The notes under the pieces: generated by a model
Told to the model about the DNA's origin: nothing
The model's database searches: none
The model's input: only the letters and a program-made list of their open reading frames with translations
NCBI RefSeq assembly: GCF_008761635.1
Contig: NZ_CP044344.1
Coordinates: 3,100,001-3,164,000 of the forward strand
Direction of reading: 5' to 3'
Length of the DNA: 64,000 nucleotides
Source: Nocardioides cynanchi
GTDB taxonomy: Bacteria; Actinomycetota; Actinomycetes; Propionibacteriales; Nocardioidaceae
Position numbers and translations under genes: made by a program
Shown here: one piece after another, positions 38,856 to 48,104 of the stretch
How the letters are laid out: each line of letters begins with the position of its first letter
Numbering within the stretch: position 1 is the first letter of the stretch

Positions 38856-41018
38856 TTGGCAGACGAGTTGCTGGCGGCCGAGCTCGCCGCGGAGCAGACC
38901 TTCGTCGATCGGGTGTACGTCCAGCTGGAGAGGTCGGCCCGCAACGCCCAGGCGATCGCGAGCGAGGGCCACGGCCGTGGGCGACTCGGGCACGAGGGTG
39001 GCCTCGTCGAGCGCGACGCCATGGTCTTCCAGGCCGCCAAGCGGATCGCCCAGCTCGACGCCGCTCACGAGGGACTGGTCTTCGGGCGCCTCGACCTGCT
39101 GGCGACGCTGGACCCCGAGCCTCGTTACATCGGCCGGATCGGCCTGCGCGACGACCAGCGCGACTCGCTGCTGATCGACTGGCGGGCCCCCGCCGCCGCG
39201 GTGTTCTACCAGGCGACCGCCGCCGAGCCGCAGTCCGTCGTACGCCGTCGGGTGTTGCGCTGCACCGGCCCCCGGGTGGTGGGGGTCGAGGACGAGCTCC
39301 TGGACGCCGAGGCCGAGACCGACCTGCCGATCGTCGGCGAGGGCGCCTTGATGGCACAGCTCTCGCGGGCCCGCGACCGGTCGATGCACTCCATCGTGGC
39401 CACCATCCAGGCCGAGCAGGACAAGGCGATCCGGGCACCGGCGCGCGGTGTGGTCGCGATCAGCGGCGGCCCCGGCACCGGCAAGACCGTCGTCGCGCTG
39501 CACCGCGCGGCGTACCTCCTCTACAACGACCGCCGGCGCTACGAGAGCGGCGGCGTGCTGGTGGTCGGCCCGTCGGGCGTCTTCATGCGCTACATCGAGC
39601 GGGTGCTGCCCTCGCTCGGTGAGACCGCGGTGGCGCTGCGCTCGCTGGGCGAGGTCGTCGGCGGGCTGCGGGCGACCCGGCACGACACGCCCGCCGTGGC
39701 GGCGGTCAAGGGGTCGGCCCGGATGGCCGAGCTGATGCGGAGGACGTCGCGCCAGCAGGCGCCGGGCTCGCCCAAGGAGTTCCGGATCTTCTGGCGCGAC
39801 GACGTGATCGTGCTCGACCGCGGCTTGCTCGGGAAGCTGCGCCGGCAGCTGATGGGGCAGGGGCCGCGCAACCGCCAGCTGCCACGCGTCGCGTCGTCGT
39901 TGCTCGAGGTGATGTGGCGCCAGGTGCGCGGGGAGCGCGGCCGCGACCGCGGGCGGGAGGCGTTCGACGACGACATGCTCTCCTCGCAGGCGTTCGTCGA
40001 CTTCGCGCTGTCGTGGTGGCCGCCGCTGGAGGCCGGCGAGGTGCTCGGCTGGCTGCGCGACCCCGAGTTCCTGGCCCGCGTCGGCGACGGCGTGGTGACG
40101 CCTGACGAGCAGCGGCTCCTGGTGGAGTCCTGGCAGATCGAGTCGCTCGCGGTCGAGGACGTCCCCCTGATCGACGAGCTGCGCTACGCGCTGGGCGACG
40201 TACCCGACCGACGCGACGACGACCACGAGCTCGACGACTACCTCGGGGGCGACCTGGCCGGCGGGCGCGAGGAGCTGACCACCGCGATGGAGCGGGCCTA
40301 CGGCCCCGACGCCCCGGTCTGGATGCCGCCGACGCACACGATCGAGGACGACGGTTACGCCCACGTGCTCGTCGACGAGGCACAGGACCTCACCCCGATG
40401 CAGTGGCGGATGGTCGGCCGGCGCGGCCGGGCCGCCACCTGGACCATCGTCGGGGACGCCGCCCAGTCGTCGTGGCCGGTGCCGGCCGAGTCGGCCGGCG
40501 CCCGCGCCGACGCGATCGCCGGCAAGGACCTCCACGAGTTCCACCTCTCGACCAACTACCGCAACTCCTCCGAGATCTACGACTACGCCGCCGCCTACGC
40601 CTCGCGGGTGGGGCTCGACGCCGATCTGCCGATCGCGGTCCGGTCGACCGGGGTCGAGCCGCGCGAGGTGGGTGCCGGCGACGACCTCGCCGCCGCGGTG
40701 CGGGCCGCGACCGCCGACATCACGGCCGAGGTGGCCGGCACGGTGGCGATCGTGGTCCCGATCGAGCGCCGGGCCGAGGTCGCCGGCTGGCTCGCCACCT
40801 GGCCCGAGCTCGCCGTCCACGCGCCCAACGCAGCCAACCCGGCCGCCGCCGGCGACGACCGGATCGTCGTGCTGGTCGGCATCGAGACCAAGGGCCTGGA
40901 GTTCGACGGTATCGTGGTGGTCGACCCCGCCGCGATCGAGGCCGAGTCGCCGACCGGGCGGGCCACGCTCTACGTCGTGCTCACCCGCGCCACCCAGCTG
41001 CTGACCCTGGTGCGCTGA
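38856..41018 (+). CDS. HelD-like superfamily 1 ATPase (RNA polymerase recycling/rescue factor)
   Basis: 720 residues. N-terminal coiled-coil-like arm (ELAAEQTFVDRVYVQLERSA), then SF1 ATPase core: Walker A GGPGTGKTVVALHRA (about 204-218), Walker B VLVDEAQDLTPMQWRM, motif III-like WTIVGDAAQSSWP, LSTNYRNSSEIYDYA and the late VVLTRATQLLTL. The long insertion between motifs and the RIGLRDDQRDSLLIDWRAP segment are characteristic of HelD rather than UvrD/Rep DNA helicases. HelD binds stalled RNA polymerase, pries open its clefts and removes nucleic acid; some homologues protect from rifampicin. TTG start at 38856, backed by GAGGGGAC 8 nt upstream. Confidence 0.88.
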   Translation: MADELLAAELAAEQTFVDRVYVQLERSARNAQAIASEGHGRGRLGHEGGLVERDAMVFQAAKRIAQLDAAHEGLVFGRLDLLATLDPEPRYIGRIGLRDDQRDSLLIDWRAPAAAVFYQATAAEPQSVVRRRVLRCTGPRVVGVEDELLDAEAETDLPIVGEGALMAQLSRARDRSMHSIVATIQAEQDKAIRAPARGVVAISGGPGTGKTVVALHRAAYLLYNDRRRYESGGVLVVGPSGVFMRYIERVLPSLGETAVALRSLGEVVGGLRATRHDTPAVAAVKGSARMAELMRRTSRQQAPGSPKEFRIFWRDDVIVLDRGLLGKLRRQLMGQGPRNRQLPRVASSLLEVMWRQVRGERGRDRGREAFDDDMLSSQAFVDFALSWWPPLEAGEVLGWLRDPEFLARVGDGVVTPDEQRLLVESWQIESLAVEDVPLIDELRYALGDVPDRRDDDHELDDYLGGDLAGGREELTTAMERAYGPDAPVWMPPTHTIEDDGYAHVLVDEAQDLTPMQWRMVGRRGRAATWTIVGDAAQSSWPVPAESAGARADAIAGKDLHEFHLSTNYRNSSEIYDYAAAYASRVGLDADLPIAVRSTGVEPREVGAGDDLAAAVRAATADITAEVAGTVAIVVPIERRAEVAGWLATWPELAVHAPNAANPAAAGDDRIVVLVGIETKGLEFDGIVVVDPAAIEAESPTGRATLYVVLTRATQLLTLVR

Positions 41019-41021
41019 GGC

Positions 41022-41954
41022 TCAGCCGAGCCGGTCGAGCACCTCGGTCAGCTCCGGGCCGACGTCGATCCGGATGCCGTCGGGCTCGTTGACCGTCAGC
41101 CGCTCCAGGGAGCCGTCGCGCCACCAGAAGACGTCGGGGGAGACCGGGCCGGGCGCGTCGTCGTACCCCGCCCGGGCCAGAGCGGCGAGCACGTTGAGCG
41201 AGGGGATCGCGGTCGCGTCGCCGAGCACGTGGAAGGCCAGCTGGTGGCGGAACGGCGCGGCCACGAAGACGCCGTACCGGCCCGGCGTCGGCAGCCCGAG
41301 CCGGGTCAGCACGTCGCCGAGCACCACCAGCGACGACGCCACGAACATCGAGTCACCGAGCAGGATGTCGACCCGGCCACCCTGGTGCTCGAGCATCTCG
41401 TGCTGGTCGAAGGGGACGGCCCGCAGGTTGACCAGGCCGGCTCGACGCAGGTCGGCGAGCGGACCGAAGCGCTCGACGTGCTCGTCGAGGAACATCGCGA
41501 CGCTCTCGGGCAGGTCGACGTTGAGGACCTCGCTGACGCCCTCGGCCACCTCGCGGGCGTAGGCCGCCCGCACCTGCAGGAGATCCGCGGTCGGCACCAG
41601 GCGCACGTACGTCCCGGCGTACAGCTCTGCAGGAGTCATCGTGTCGAACGGCGACGGGGCGTCGGTCGCCCGCACGATCCGGTCCGTGTGCCGCGTGGTG
41701 ATCTCCCGCCAGGCCCGCTCACCGCGCTCGTCGTTGTGGCACTCGGCAGCGACGTTGCCCAGCCCGAAGACGCGTCCCGAGCTGTCGACGACGTGGTCGG
41801 CGTACGCCGTGACCTCGAGACCCGCCTGGGCGAACCCCTGCCGCACCAGGTCGCGGAACACGGCCGCCTGCGAGGTCGTGAAGAACCCGAACGTCTCGTC
41901 CCGCGCCTCGCCGGCGTCGGGCCGCGGGTTCCCGGGGGCGGCCATGCCGGCCAT
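41022..41954 (-). CDS. Hypothetical protein, about 310 residues
   Basis: Not recognised. Soluble, no signal peptide or membrane helix, mixed alpha/beta composition: FGFFTTSQAAVFRDLVRQGF, NVAAECHNDERGERAWREIT, VNLRAVPFDQHEMLEHQGGR, GVFVAAPFRHQLAFHVLGDA. An actinobacterial conserved hypothetical is likely given good codon bias across the whole frame. Start could be 41954 or 41945 (two close in-frame ATGs, neither with a clear ribosome-binding site). Convergent with the HelD-like gene (stops 3 nt apart within a small palindrome) and divergent from the PhzE-like gene. Confidence 0.7.
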   Translation of the reverse strand: MAGMAAPGNPRPDAGEARDETFGFFTTSQAAVFRDLVRQGFAQAGLEVTAYADHVVDSSGRVFGLGNVAAECHNDERGERAWREITTRHTDRIVRATDAPSPFDTMTPAELYAGTYVRLVPTADLLQVRAAYAREVAEGVSEVLNVDLPESVAMFLDEHVERFGPLADLRRAGLVNLRAVPFDQHEMLEHQGGRVDILLGDSMFVASSLVVLGDVLTRLGLPTPGRYGVFVAAPFRHQLAFHVLGDATAIPSLNVLAALARAGYDDAPGPVSPDVFWWRDGSLERLTVNEPDGIRIDVGPELTEVLDRLG

Positions 41955-41997
41955 CCCACCACGTCGACGTCCGTCCGGGGGCAGCGCCCGGCCTCGG

Positions 41998-42003
41998 TAG
42001 ATT
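41998..42003 (+). promoter_or_regulatory. -10 hexamer TAGATT, leaderless start
   Basis: TAGATT ends 7 nt before ATG 42011 of the PhzE-like gene. No ribosome-binding site in between. Confidence 0.5.
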
Positions 42004-42010
42004 CCCCGGC

Positions 42011-43939
42011 ATGACCGCCACCTCATCCGCCCGGGACGCCATCGCCGCGCTCCAGGGGCACGAGGCGTGGGCGATCATCCGCCGCTCGACCCGGGCCGGC
42101 GACCGCCAGACCGTCGGCCTGGTCGGTGGCCGCCGACGCGTGGTCGAGTCGATCCTCGACATCCCGCTCACCGGCGGGGTGCCCGAGAGCGGCCACATCG
42201 CCGACCGGCTGGTCGCCGTACCCTTCCGGCAGGTGCGCGAGCGTGGCTTCGAGGCGTACGACGACGGCACCCCGCTGGTGGTGGTCGACGTCGAGACGGA
42301 GCTGGAGTTCTCCGTGGCCGAGGTGCTCGACGCTATCGACGACACCGGCGTGGACCTGGCCGACCGGGGCGGCTTCGAGACCGACGACGAGGAGTACGGC
42401 AAGCTCGTCGACTCGGTGATCCGCGACGAGATCGGCCAGGGCGAGGGCGCCAACCTGGTGATCGGGCGGCACTACCGGGCCACCGTCGCCGACTGGGGTC
42501 CCGACAAGGCGCTCTCGGTCTTCCGCCGGCTGCTCGAGCGCGAGCGCGGCGCGTACTGGACGTTCGTGTTCTTCACCGGTGACCGCTACCTGATCGGCGC
42601 CAGCCCCGAGCGACACGTCTCGATCCACGGCGACGACGTGCGGATGAACCCGATCAGCGGCACCTTCCGGCTGGCCCCGGCAGGCTCGACCGGCGGGGAG
42701 GGCGACCTCAGGGAGGGGCTGCTCGACTTCCTCCACGACGAGAAGGAGATCTACGAGCTCTTCATGGTCGTCGACGAGGAGCTGAAGATGATGTGCGACA
42801 TCTGCGACAAGGGCGGCCAGGTGCTGGGGCCGTTCCTGAAGCCGATGAGCCGGCTGATCCACACCGAGTACTTCCTGGCCGGCCGCACCAGCCGCGACCC
42901 GCGCGAGGTGCTGCGGGACACCATGTACGCCGCTACCGTCACCGGCAGCCCGGTGCAGAACGCCTGCCGGCTGATCAAGCAGTACGAGCGGCAGGGTCGC
43001 GGGTACTACGGCGCCGCGCTGGCGATCCTCGGCCGGGACGCCGACGGCAGCGTGATCGTCGACAGCCCGATCGTGATCCGCACCGCCGACGTCGACCTCG
43101 ACGGGCACCTCACGGTCACCGCCGGGGCCACCCTCGTCCGCGACTCCGAGGCGGCCTACGAGGTCGCCGAGACCCATGCCAAGGCCGGTGGCATCCTCTC
43201 TGCCTTCGGGCTGGTCGCCCCGGCGCCGACGCCGAGCGTCGACGTCGCCGAGCTGGTCAACGACGAGGACGTGCTGCTCGCCCTCAACGCCCGCAACCGT
43301 CGGCTGTCGACCTTCTGGCTGACCGACCAGTCCGGCGCGGTCCCCGACCCGCGTCTGGCCGGCCGGCACGTGGTGATCCTCGACGGCGAGGACGACTTCG
43401 TGAACATGCTGCGCCACGTCCTCGGCGTCGCCGGCATGACCAGCGAGGTGGTGCGGCACACGGCGTACGTCGACGGCTCGCTCGATGCCGCCGACCTGGC
43501 GATCGTGGGCCCCGGCCCGGGCGACCCGCGCGACGGTGACGACCCCAAGATCGCGACCTTCCGCCGGGCGGTGGACCGCCTGCTGGCGCGCGAGCAGCCC
43601 TTCCTGGCCGTCTGCCTGGGACACCAGGTGCTCTGCGACCGGCTCGGGATCCCGCTGGCCTATAAGGACATCGTGTTCCAGGGCACGCAGGCCGACGTCA
43701 TCATCGACGGGCGCCCGGAGCGGGTGGGCTTCTACAACACGTTCGTGGGCCGGGTCCCGACCGGCGGGGCCGCTGGCGAGGTCTCGGCAGGCGTCACGGT
43801 GGAGACCGATCCCGCGACCGGCGACGTGCACCTGGTCCGTGGCCCCCACTTCCGCGGCATCCAGTTCCATGCCGAGTCCATCCTCACCGAGCACGGCTCC
43901 GCCCTCGTCCACGGCCTGGTGCGCGACCTCCTGACCTGA
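42011..43939 (+). CDS. PhzE-like chorismate amination enzyme (ADIC/anthranilate synthase, fused glutaminase)
   Basis: 642 residues. N-terminal chorismate-binding domain with GASPERHVSI, the PhzE-like MNPISGTFR, MVVDEELKMMCDICDKGGQV and MYAATVTGSPVQNACRLI. C-terminal class I glutamine amidotransferase domain (from about 455) with nucleophile Cys in AVCLGHQVLCD and His in GIQFHAES. MNPISGT and the single-chain layout are those of PhzE, which makes 2-amino-2-deoxyisochorismate for phenazines and some other natural products; TrpE-type fusions usually differ here. No other phenazine or aryl-polyene gene is nearby, so the aminated product goes elsewhere or the enzyme serves as an anthranilate synthase. 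Confidence 0.88.
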   Translation: MTATSSARDAIAALQGHEAWAIIRRSTRAGDRQTVGLVGGRRRVVESILDIPLTGGVPESGHIADRLVAVPFRQVRERGFEAYDDGTPLVVVDVETELEFSVAEVLDAIDDTGVDLADRGGFETDDEEYGKLVDSVIRDEIGQGEGANLVIGRHYRATVADWGPDKALSVFRRLLERERGAYWTFVFFTGDRYLIGASPERHVSIHGDDVRMNPISGTFRLAPAGSTGGEGDLREGLLDFLHDEKEIYELFMVVDEELKMMCDICDKGGQVLGPFLKPMSRLIHTEYFLAGRTSRDPREVLRDTMYAATVTGSPVQNACRLIKQYERQGRGYYGAALAILGRDADGSVIVDSPIVIRTADVDLDGHLTVTAGATLVRDSEAAYEVAETHAKAGGILSAFGLVAPAPTPSVDVAELVNDEDVLLALNARNRRLSTFWLTDQSGAVPDPRLAGRHVVILDGEDDFVNMLRHVLGVAGMTSEVVRHTAYVDGSLDAADLAIVGPGPGDPRDGDDPKIATFRRAVDRLLAREQPFLAVCLGHQVLCDRLGIPLAYKDIVFQGTQADVIIDGRPERVGFYNTFVGRVPTGGAAGEVSAGVTVETDPATGDVHLVRGPHFRGIQFHAESILTEHGSALVHGLVRDLLT

Positions 43940-43947
43940 GCGTCAGG
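43930..43947 (+). terminator. Small hairpin over the PhzE-like stop codon
   Basis: CCTGAC-CTGAGC-GTCAGG, 6-bp perfect stem spanning the TGA at 43937-43939. No T-tract; a modest terminator candidate. Confidence 0.3.
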
Positions 43948-43985
43948 AAGCCGTCAAGATCGCGGGGGGTCCGTCCGCGGCGGCG

Positions 43986-43991
43986 CAGGAT
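43986..43991 (+). promoter_or_regulatory. -10 hexamer CAGGAT, leaderless start
   Basis: CAGGAT ends 6 nt before GTG 43998, the first gene of the probable potassium module. Confidence 0.45.
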
Positions 43992-43997
43992 GGAGTC

Positions 43998-44792
43998 GTG
44001 ACCATGCACCAAGCGCTCGTCGGGCGCGTCGTCGACAACCCTCGGATGTGGCCGCCCCGCGGCCAGTGGCGGCCGGTCGCGCGGGTCGGTGCCCTGACGC
44101 TGCCGTTGCTCACCTGTGCCGTCCTCTCGACCGTCCGGGACCGGGTCCCGGCCGCGCCCGCGGTGCTGGTCCTGGTGCTCTGGGTGGTCGCGGCGGCCGC
44201 CACCGGCGACCGCCTGGCCGGCCTGCTCGCGGCGGCGTCAGGGGGCCTGTGGTTCGACTTCTTCCTGACCGCGCCGTTCCGGCAGCTCGCGATCAAGGGA
44301 TCCGACGACGTCGAGACCACCGTCCTGCTGGTGCTGATCGGGCTCGCCGTCACCGAGATCGCCCTGTGGGGCCATCGGCAGCAGGCGCGCGCGGCCGGCC
44401 GGTCCGGCTACCTCGACGGCGTCCTGGGTGCGGCTCGCCTCGTGTCGGAGGGTGACACTCCCGCCGCGACGCTGGTCGAGATGGTGGCTCGGCAGATCAG
44501 CGAGGTGCTGGGTGTTGACGACTGCCGCTACGAACCCGGCCCGGTCTCGGACGCCCGCGTGGCGGTGCTCAGGCACGACGGGACGGTCACCCGGGGCGAC
44601 CACGTGGTCGACGTCGACCGGCTGGGTCTGCCGTCCAACGACTTCGTCGCCATCCCGGTGGGGCGGGGAGCGCGGGTCGTCGGGCACTTCCTGGTGATCG
44701 CGGTGTCGCACGTCACCTACCCCACCCCCGAGCAGCGTCGGGTCGCGGTGCTCCTGGCCGACCAGGTCGCCGCCGCCGTCGAGACGGTCTGA
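43998..44792 (+). CDS. DUF4118 membrane protein (KdpD sensor-region-like, no kinase domain)
   Basis: 264 residues. Four membrane helices (about 30-125) match the DUF4118 domain of Kdp[21 protein letters not shown], the conserved [18 protein letters not shown], and [20 protein letters not shown]-like region follows ([20 protein letters not shown] to [20 protein letters not shown]). It stops before any HisKA or HATPase domain, so it is a stand-alone sensor half. It precedes a KimA/KUP-like transporter by 8 nt and a second DUF4118 protein that does carry a kinase. It may modulate the transporter or pair with that kinase. Confidence 0.82.
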   Translation: MTMHQALVGRVVDNPRMWPPRGQWRPVARVGALTLPLLTCAVLSTVRDRVPAAPAVLVLVLWVVAAAATGDRLAGLLAAASGGLWFDFFLTAPFRQLAIKGSDDVETTVLLVLIGLAVTEIALWGHRQQARAAGRSGYLDGVLGAARLVSEGDTPAATLVEMVARQISEVLGVDDCRYEPGPVSDARVAVLRHDGTVTRGDHVVDVDRLGLPSNDFVAIPVGRGARVVGHFLVIAVSHVTYPTPEQRRVAVLLADQVAAAVETV

Positions 44793-44800
44793 GCCGAGCC

Positions 44801-46717
44801 ATGACCTCCACCGCACCGGCCCCCCTGTCCCAGCGCGCCCGCCACTGGCTCGTCGACGAGGGAGAGGTCAACCACGCCGACCAGGGCCAGCCCTGGTGGA
44901 AGGTGATGTGCCTGACCGGGGTCGACTACTTCTCCACCCTCGGCTACCAGCCCGGCATCGCCGCCCTCGCGGCCGGCCTGCTGTCGCCGGTGGCGACGCT
45001 GGTCCTGGTCGCCCTCACGTTGTTCGGCGCCCTTCCGGTCTATCGACGCGTCGCCGAGGAGAGCCCGCACGGCGAGGGCTCGATCGCCATGCTGGAGCGG
45101 CTGCTGAGCTTCTGGAAGGGCAAGCTGTTCGTGCTCGCCCTGCTCGGCTTCGCGGCCACCGACTTCATCATCACGATGACCCTCTCGGCCGCCGACGCCT
45201 CGGCCCACCTGATCGAGAACCCCAACCTCAACCCGCTCCTCACCGGCCACCAGGTCGTGATCACGCTGTTCCTGCTGGCGCTGCTCGGTGCGGTCTTCCT
45301 GCGGGGCTTCACCGAGGCGATCGGGCTGGCCGTCGGCCTGGTCGGCCTCTACCTCGTCCTCAACGTCGTGGTGATCGGCGTGGGCATGTGGCAGATCGCC
45401 ACCCACCCCCACCTGGTCCCCGACTGGAGCGCGGCCCTGACCCAGCAGCACGGCAACCCCCTGGCCATGCTCGGGGTCTCGCTCCTGGTCTTTCCCAAGC
45501 TGGCGCTGGGGATGTCCGGCTTCGAGACCGGCGTCGCGGTGATGCCGCACGTCAGCGGCGACCCGGACGACACCGAGTCCCGGCCCGCCGGCCGGATCCG
45601 TGGCACCCAACGGCTGCTCACCACGGCCGCGGTGCTGATGAGCGTCTTCCTCGTGACCAGTGCCTTCGTCACCACCCTGCTGATCCCTGCTGCCCAGTTC
45701 CAGCCGGGCGGGCACGCCAACGGCCGTGCCCTGGCCTACCTGGCGCACCAGTACCTCGGCAACGCCTTCGGTACGACGTACGACGCCTCCACGATCGCGA
45801 TCCTGTGGTTCGCCGGCGCCTCGGCGATGGCCGGGATGCTCAACCTGATCCCGCGCTACCTGCCCCGCTACGGCATGTCTCCGGAGTGGGCCGGCGCCGT
45901 GCGTCCCCTCGTGCTGATCCTGACCGGCACCGCGTTCCTGATCACCTGGATCTTCCGGGCCAGCGTGGACGGCCAGGGGGGCGCCTATGCGACGGGGGTC
46001 CTGGTGCTCTTCACCAGCGCGGGCGTCGCGGTCACGCTGGCGGCCCGCAGGGCCGGGCAGCGCAAGCGGATGATCGCCTTCGCCGTGATCACCCTGGTCT
46101 TCGGCTACACCACGGTCAGCAACGTGATCGAGCGTCCGGACGGCGTGAAGATCGGCGCCTGCTTCGTGCTGGCGATCGTCGTGGTCTCGATGGCCTCGCG
46201 GGTCAAGCGGGTCTTCGAGCTGCGGGCCACCGAGATCGACTTCGACGCCACCAGCCAGGTCTTCGTCCGCGACTGCGCCCGTCGGACGATCCGCCTGGTG
46301 GCCAACCAGGCCGGGGCGCGCGACGTCGACGAGTACGTCGAGAAGCTCAAGCGCCTGCGCCGCGACCACGACCTGCCGGTGGACCCCGACGTGATCTTCG
46401 TCGAGGTGACCGTCGTCGACCCCAGCGACTTCGAGGGCCGGCTGCATGTCCGCGGCGAGGTCCGGTGCGAGCGCTACCGGGTGATGTCCGTGACCGCCCC
46501 GTCGGTGCCGAACGCCCTGGCTGCGCTGGCGCTGCGGATCCGCGACGACACCGGCGCCGTGCCCCACATCTACTTCGAGTGGACCGAGGGCAACCCGGTG
46601 CAGCAGTTCCTGCGGTTCCTGCTGTTCGGCAGCGGCGAGGTCGCTCCCGTGACCCGGGAGGTGCTCCGGCGGGCCGAGCCCGACCTGGCGCGGCGGCCCC
46701 GGGTGCACGTCGGCTGA
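44801..46717 (+). CDS. APC/KUP superfamily transporter, KimA-like potassium importer
   Basis: 638 residues. About 12 membrane helices: [20 protein letters not shown] opens helix 1, then [40 protein letters not shown] and others. A cytoplasmic C-terminal domain of about 170 residues follows ([20 protein letters not shown] ... [20 protein letters not shown]). The unwound-helix motif GYQPGIAA and FETGVAVMP fit the KimA/KUP group of H+/K+ symporters rather than amino-acid permeases. A KdpDE-like two-component pair directly follows, supporting potassium. No kdpFABC genes are here. Confidence 0.85.
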   Translation: MTSTAPAPLSQRARHWLVDEGEVNHADQGQPWWKVMCLTGVDYFSTLGYQPGIAALAAGLLSPVATLVLVALTLFGALPVYRRVAEESPHGEGSIAMLERLLSFWKGKLFVLALLGFAATDFIITMTLSAADASAHLIENPNLNPLLTGHQVVITLFLLALLGAVFLRGFTEAIGLAVGLVGLYLVLNVVVIGVGMWQIATHPHLVPDWSAALTQQHGNPLAMLGVSLLVFPKLALGMSGFETGVAVMPHVSGDPDDTESRPAGRIRGTQRLLTTAAVLMSVFLVTSAFVTTLLIPAAQFQPGGHANGRALAYLAHQYLGNAFGTTYDASTIAILWFAGASAMAGMLNLIPRYLPRYGMSPEWAGAVRPLVLILTGTAFLITWIFRASVDGQGGAYATGVLVLFTSAGVAVTLAARRAGQRKRMIAFAVITLVFGYTTVSNVIERPDGVKIGACFVLAIVVVSMASRVKRVFELRATEIDFDATSQVFVRDCARRTIRLVANQAGARDVDEYVEKLKRLRRDHDLPVDPDVIFVEVTVVDPSDFEGRLHVRGEVRCERYRVMSVTAPSVPNALAALALRIRDDTGAVPHIYFEWTEGNPVQQFLRFLLFGSGEVAPVTREVLRRAEPDLARRPRVHVG

Positions 46718-46745
46718 CCCGCCTCGCCTGACCCGGAGCCCGCGC

Positions 46746-48104
46746 GTGGTGGACACTGGGCGCGTGGACGACAGGGCCCCGGCGGCCGCGCTGAGCCCGC
46801 GTCGGCACGTGCTGGGCTGGACGCTCGCCGTGGGCGGCCCGGCGGTGCTCACCGGGGTGCTCGAGTCGTTCGGCCACCGTCCCTCCGGCACCGCTCTCGA
46901 CACGATGCTCTACCTCAGCCTGACTGTCGGGGTGGCCCTGGTCGGCGGCCGGTGGCCGGCCCTGGTCGCGGCGGTGCTGGGGGCCCTCCTGCTCAACTAC
47001 TTCTTCATCCCGCCGCGGCACACCCTCAACGTCGCGTCCGGCACCGACGTCCTCACCCTCGTGGTCTTCGTGGTGACCGGCGCCGCTGTCGCCGCGGTCG
47101 TGGACGCGGCGGCGCGCCGACGGGTGCAGGCCCGGATCGCCGAACAGGAGGCCGCGACCCTGGCGATGCTGAACCGGCAGGTCCTCGGTGGGGAGTACGA
47201 CGTGTCCCGGCTGCTCGCGCTGGCCCGCGACACCTTCGGGGCGACCACCGCCGAGCTGGCGACCGGGGCGCCGCCGACCGGGGCGGCGGCCGTCGTCCTA
47301 CCGGCCGGGGCCGGCGGGTGGCTGGTCCTGCACGACGCCGTGCTGGGCGACCGGGAGCGGTCGGTGGCCGCGGCCTTCGCCTCCCACGTGGGCGTGCTCC
47401 GCGAGCGCGAGGAGCTGGCCCGGCAGAGCATGGCGGCGCGGCAGCTCGAGGCGGGGAACCGGACCCGCACCGCGCTCCTGGCCGCGGTGTCGCACGACCT
47501 GCGGACGCCGCTGGCCGGGCTACGCTCGGCCGCCGAGACCCTGCGCGTGCACGACCACCAGCTCGGGGAGGGCGAGCGGCACGAGCTGCTGAACGCCATG
47601 GACTCCTCGATCTCGCGGCTCACCACGATGGTCAGCGACCTGCTCGACATGAGCCGGCTCCAGACCGGCGCCGTGCTGCCGATCGCCGACGACGTCCCGC
47701 TCCGTGAGGTCGTCGGCCGCGCGCTCGCCGGTCTCGACGGCGCCGAGCGGGTGGAGGTGGGCGAGCTGCCGACGGCGTACGTCGACGCCGGGCTGCTGGA
47801 GCGGGTGGTGGCCAACCTGGTGGCCAACGCACTGCGGTTCAGCGAGCTGGTCCGGATCGACGGCGTCGCCGACGGGCGTCGGGTGCGGCTGCGGGTCGTC
47901 GACCACGGGCCGGGTGTCGCCGCCGCCGACCGGGCCCGGATCTTCGAGCCGTTCCAGCGCGAGGGCGACGTCGGGACCGGCGTGGGGCTGGGGCTCGCGG
48001 TGGCGCGTGGCCTGACCGAGGCGCAGGGCGGGTCGCTCGAGGCGGAGGAGACCCCCGGCGGTGGCCTGACCATGGTGGTCGACGTCCCGGGAGAGAGCTC
48101 GTGA
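46746..48104 (+). CDS. KdpD-like sensor histidine kinase lacking the N-terminal KdpD/USP domains
   Basis: 452 residues. DUF4118 membrane domain at about 20-120 (LVAAVLGALLLNYFFIPPRH), GAF-like linker, HisKA with the phospho-His in AAVSHDLRTPLAGLRSAAET, and HATPase with NLVANALRFSEL, VVDHGPGVAAADRARIF and GVGLGLAVARGL. Full-length KdpD is about 900 residues with an N-terminal Walker/USP half, absent here. The response regulator overlaps its stop. Start 46746 (GTG) or the in-frame GTG at 46764, which has leaderless spacing to a GACACT. Likely senses potassium or cell turgor for the adjacent transporter. Confidence 0.88.
   Translation: MVDTGRVDDRAPAAALSPRRHVLGWTLAVGGPAVLTGVLESFGHRPSGTALDTMLYLSLTVGVALVGGRWPALVAAVLGALLLNYFFIPPRHTLNVASGTDVLTLVVFVVTGAAVAAVVDAAARRRVQARIAEQEAATLAMLNRQVLGGEYDVSRLLALARDTFGATTAELATGAPPTGAAAVVLPAGAGGWLVLHDAVLGDRERSVAAAFASHVGVLREREELARQSMAARQLEAGNRTRTALLAAVSHDLRTPLAGLRSAAETLRVHDHQLGEGERHELLNAMDSSISRLTTMVSDLLDMSRLQTGAVLPIADDVPLREVVGRALAGLDGAERVEVGELPTAYVDAGLLERVVANLVANALRFSELVRIDGVADGRRVRLRVVDHGPGVAAADRARIFEPFQREGDVGTGVGLGLAVARGLTEAQGGSLEAEETPGGGLTMVVDVPGESS

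Noticed and set aside
42011..43939. Phenazine biosynthesis cluster
   Set aside because: Only a PhzE-like gene is present; no PhzA/B, D, F or G homologues within the window.
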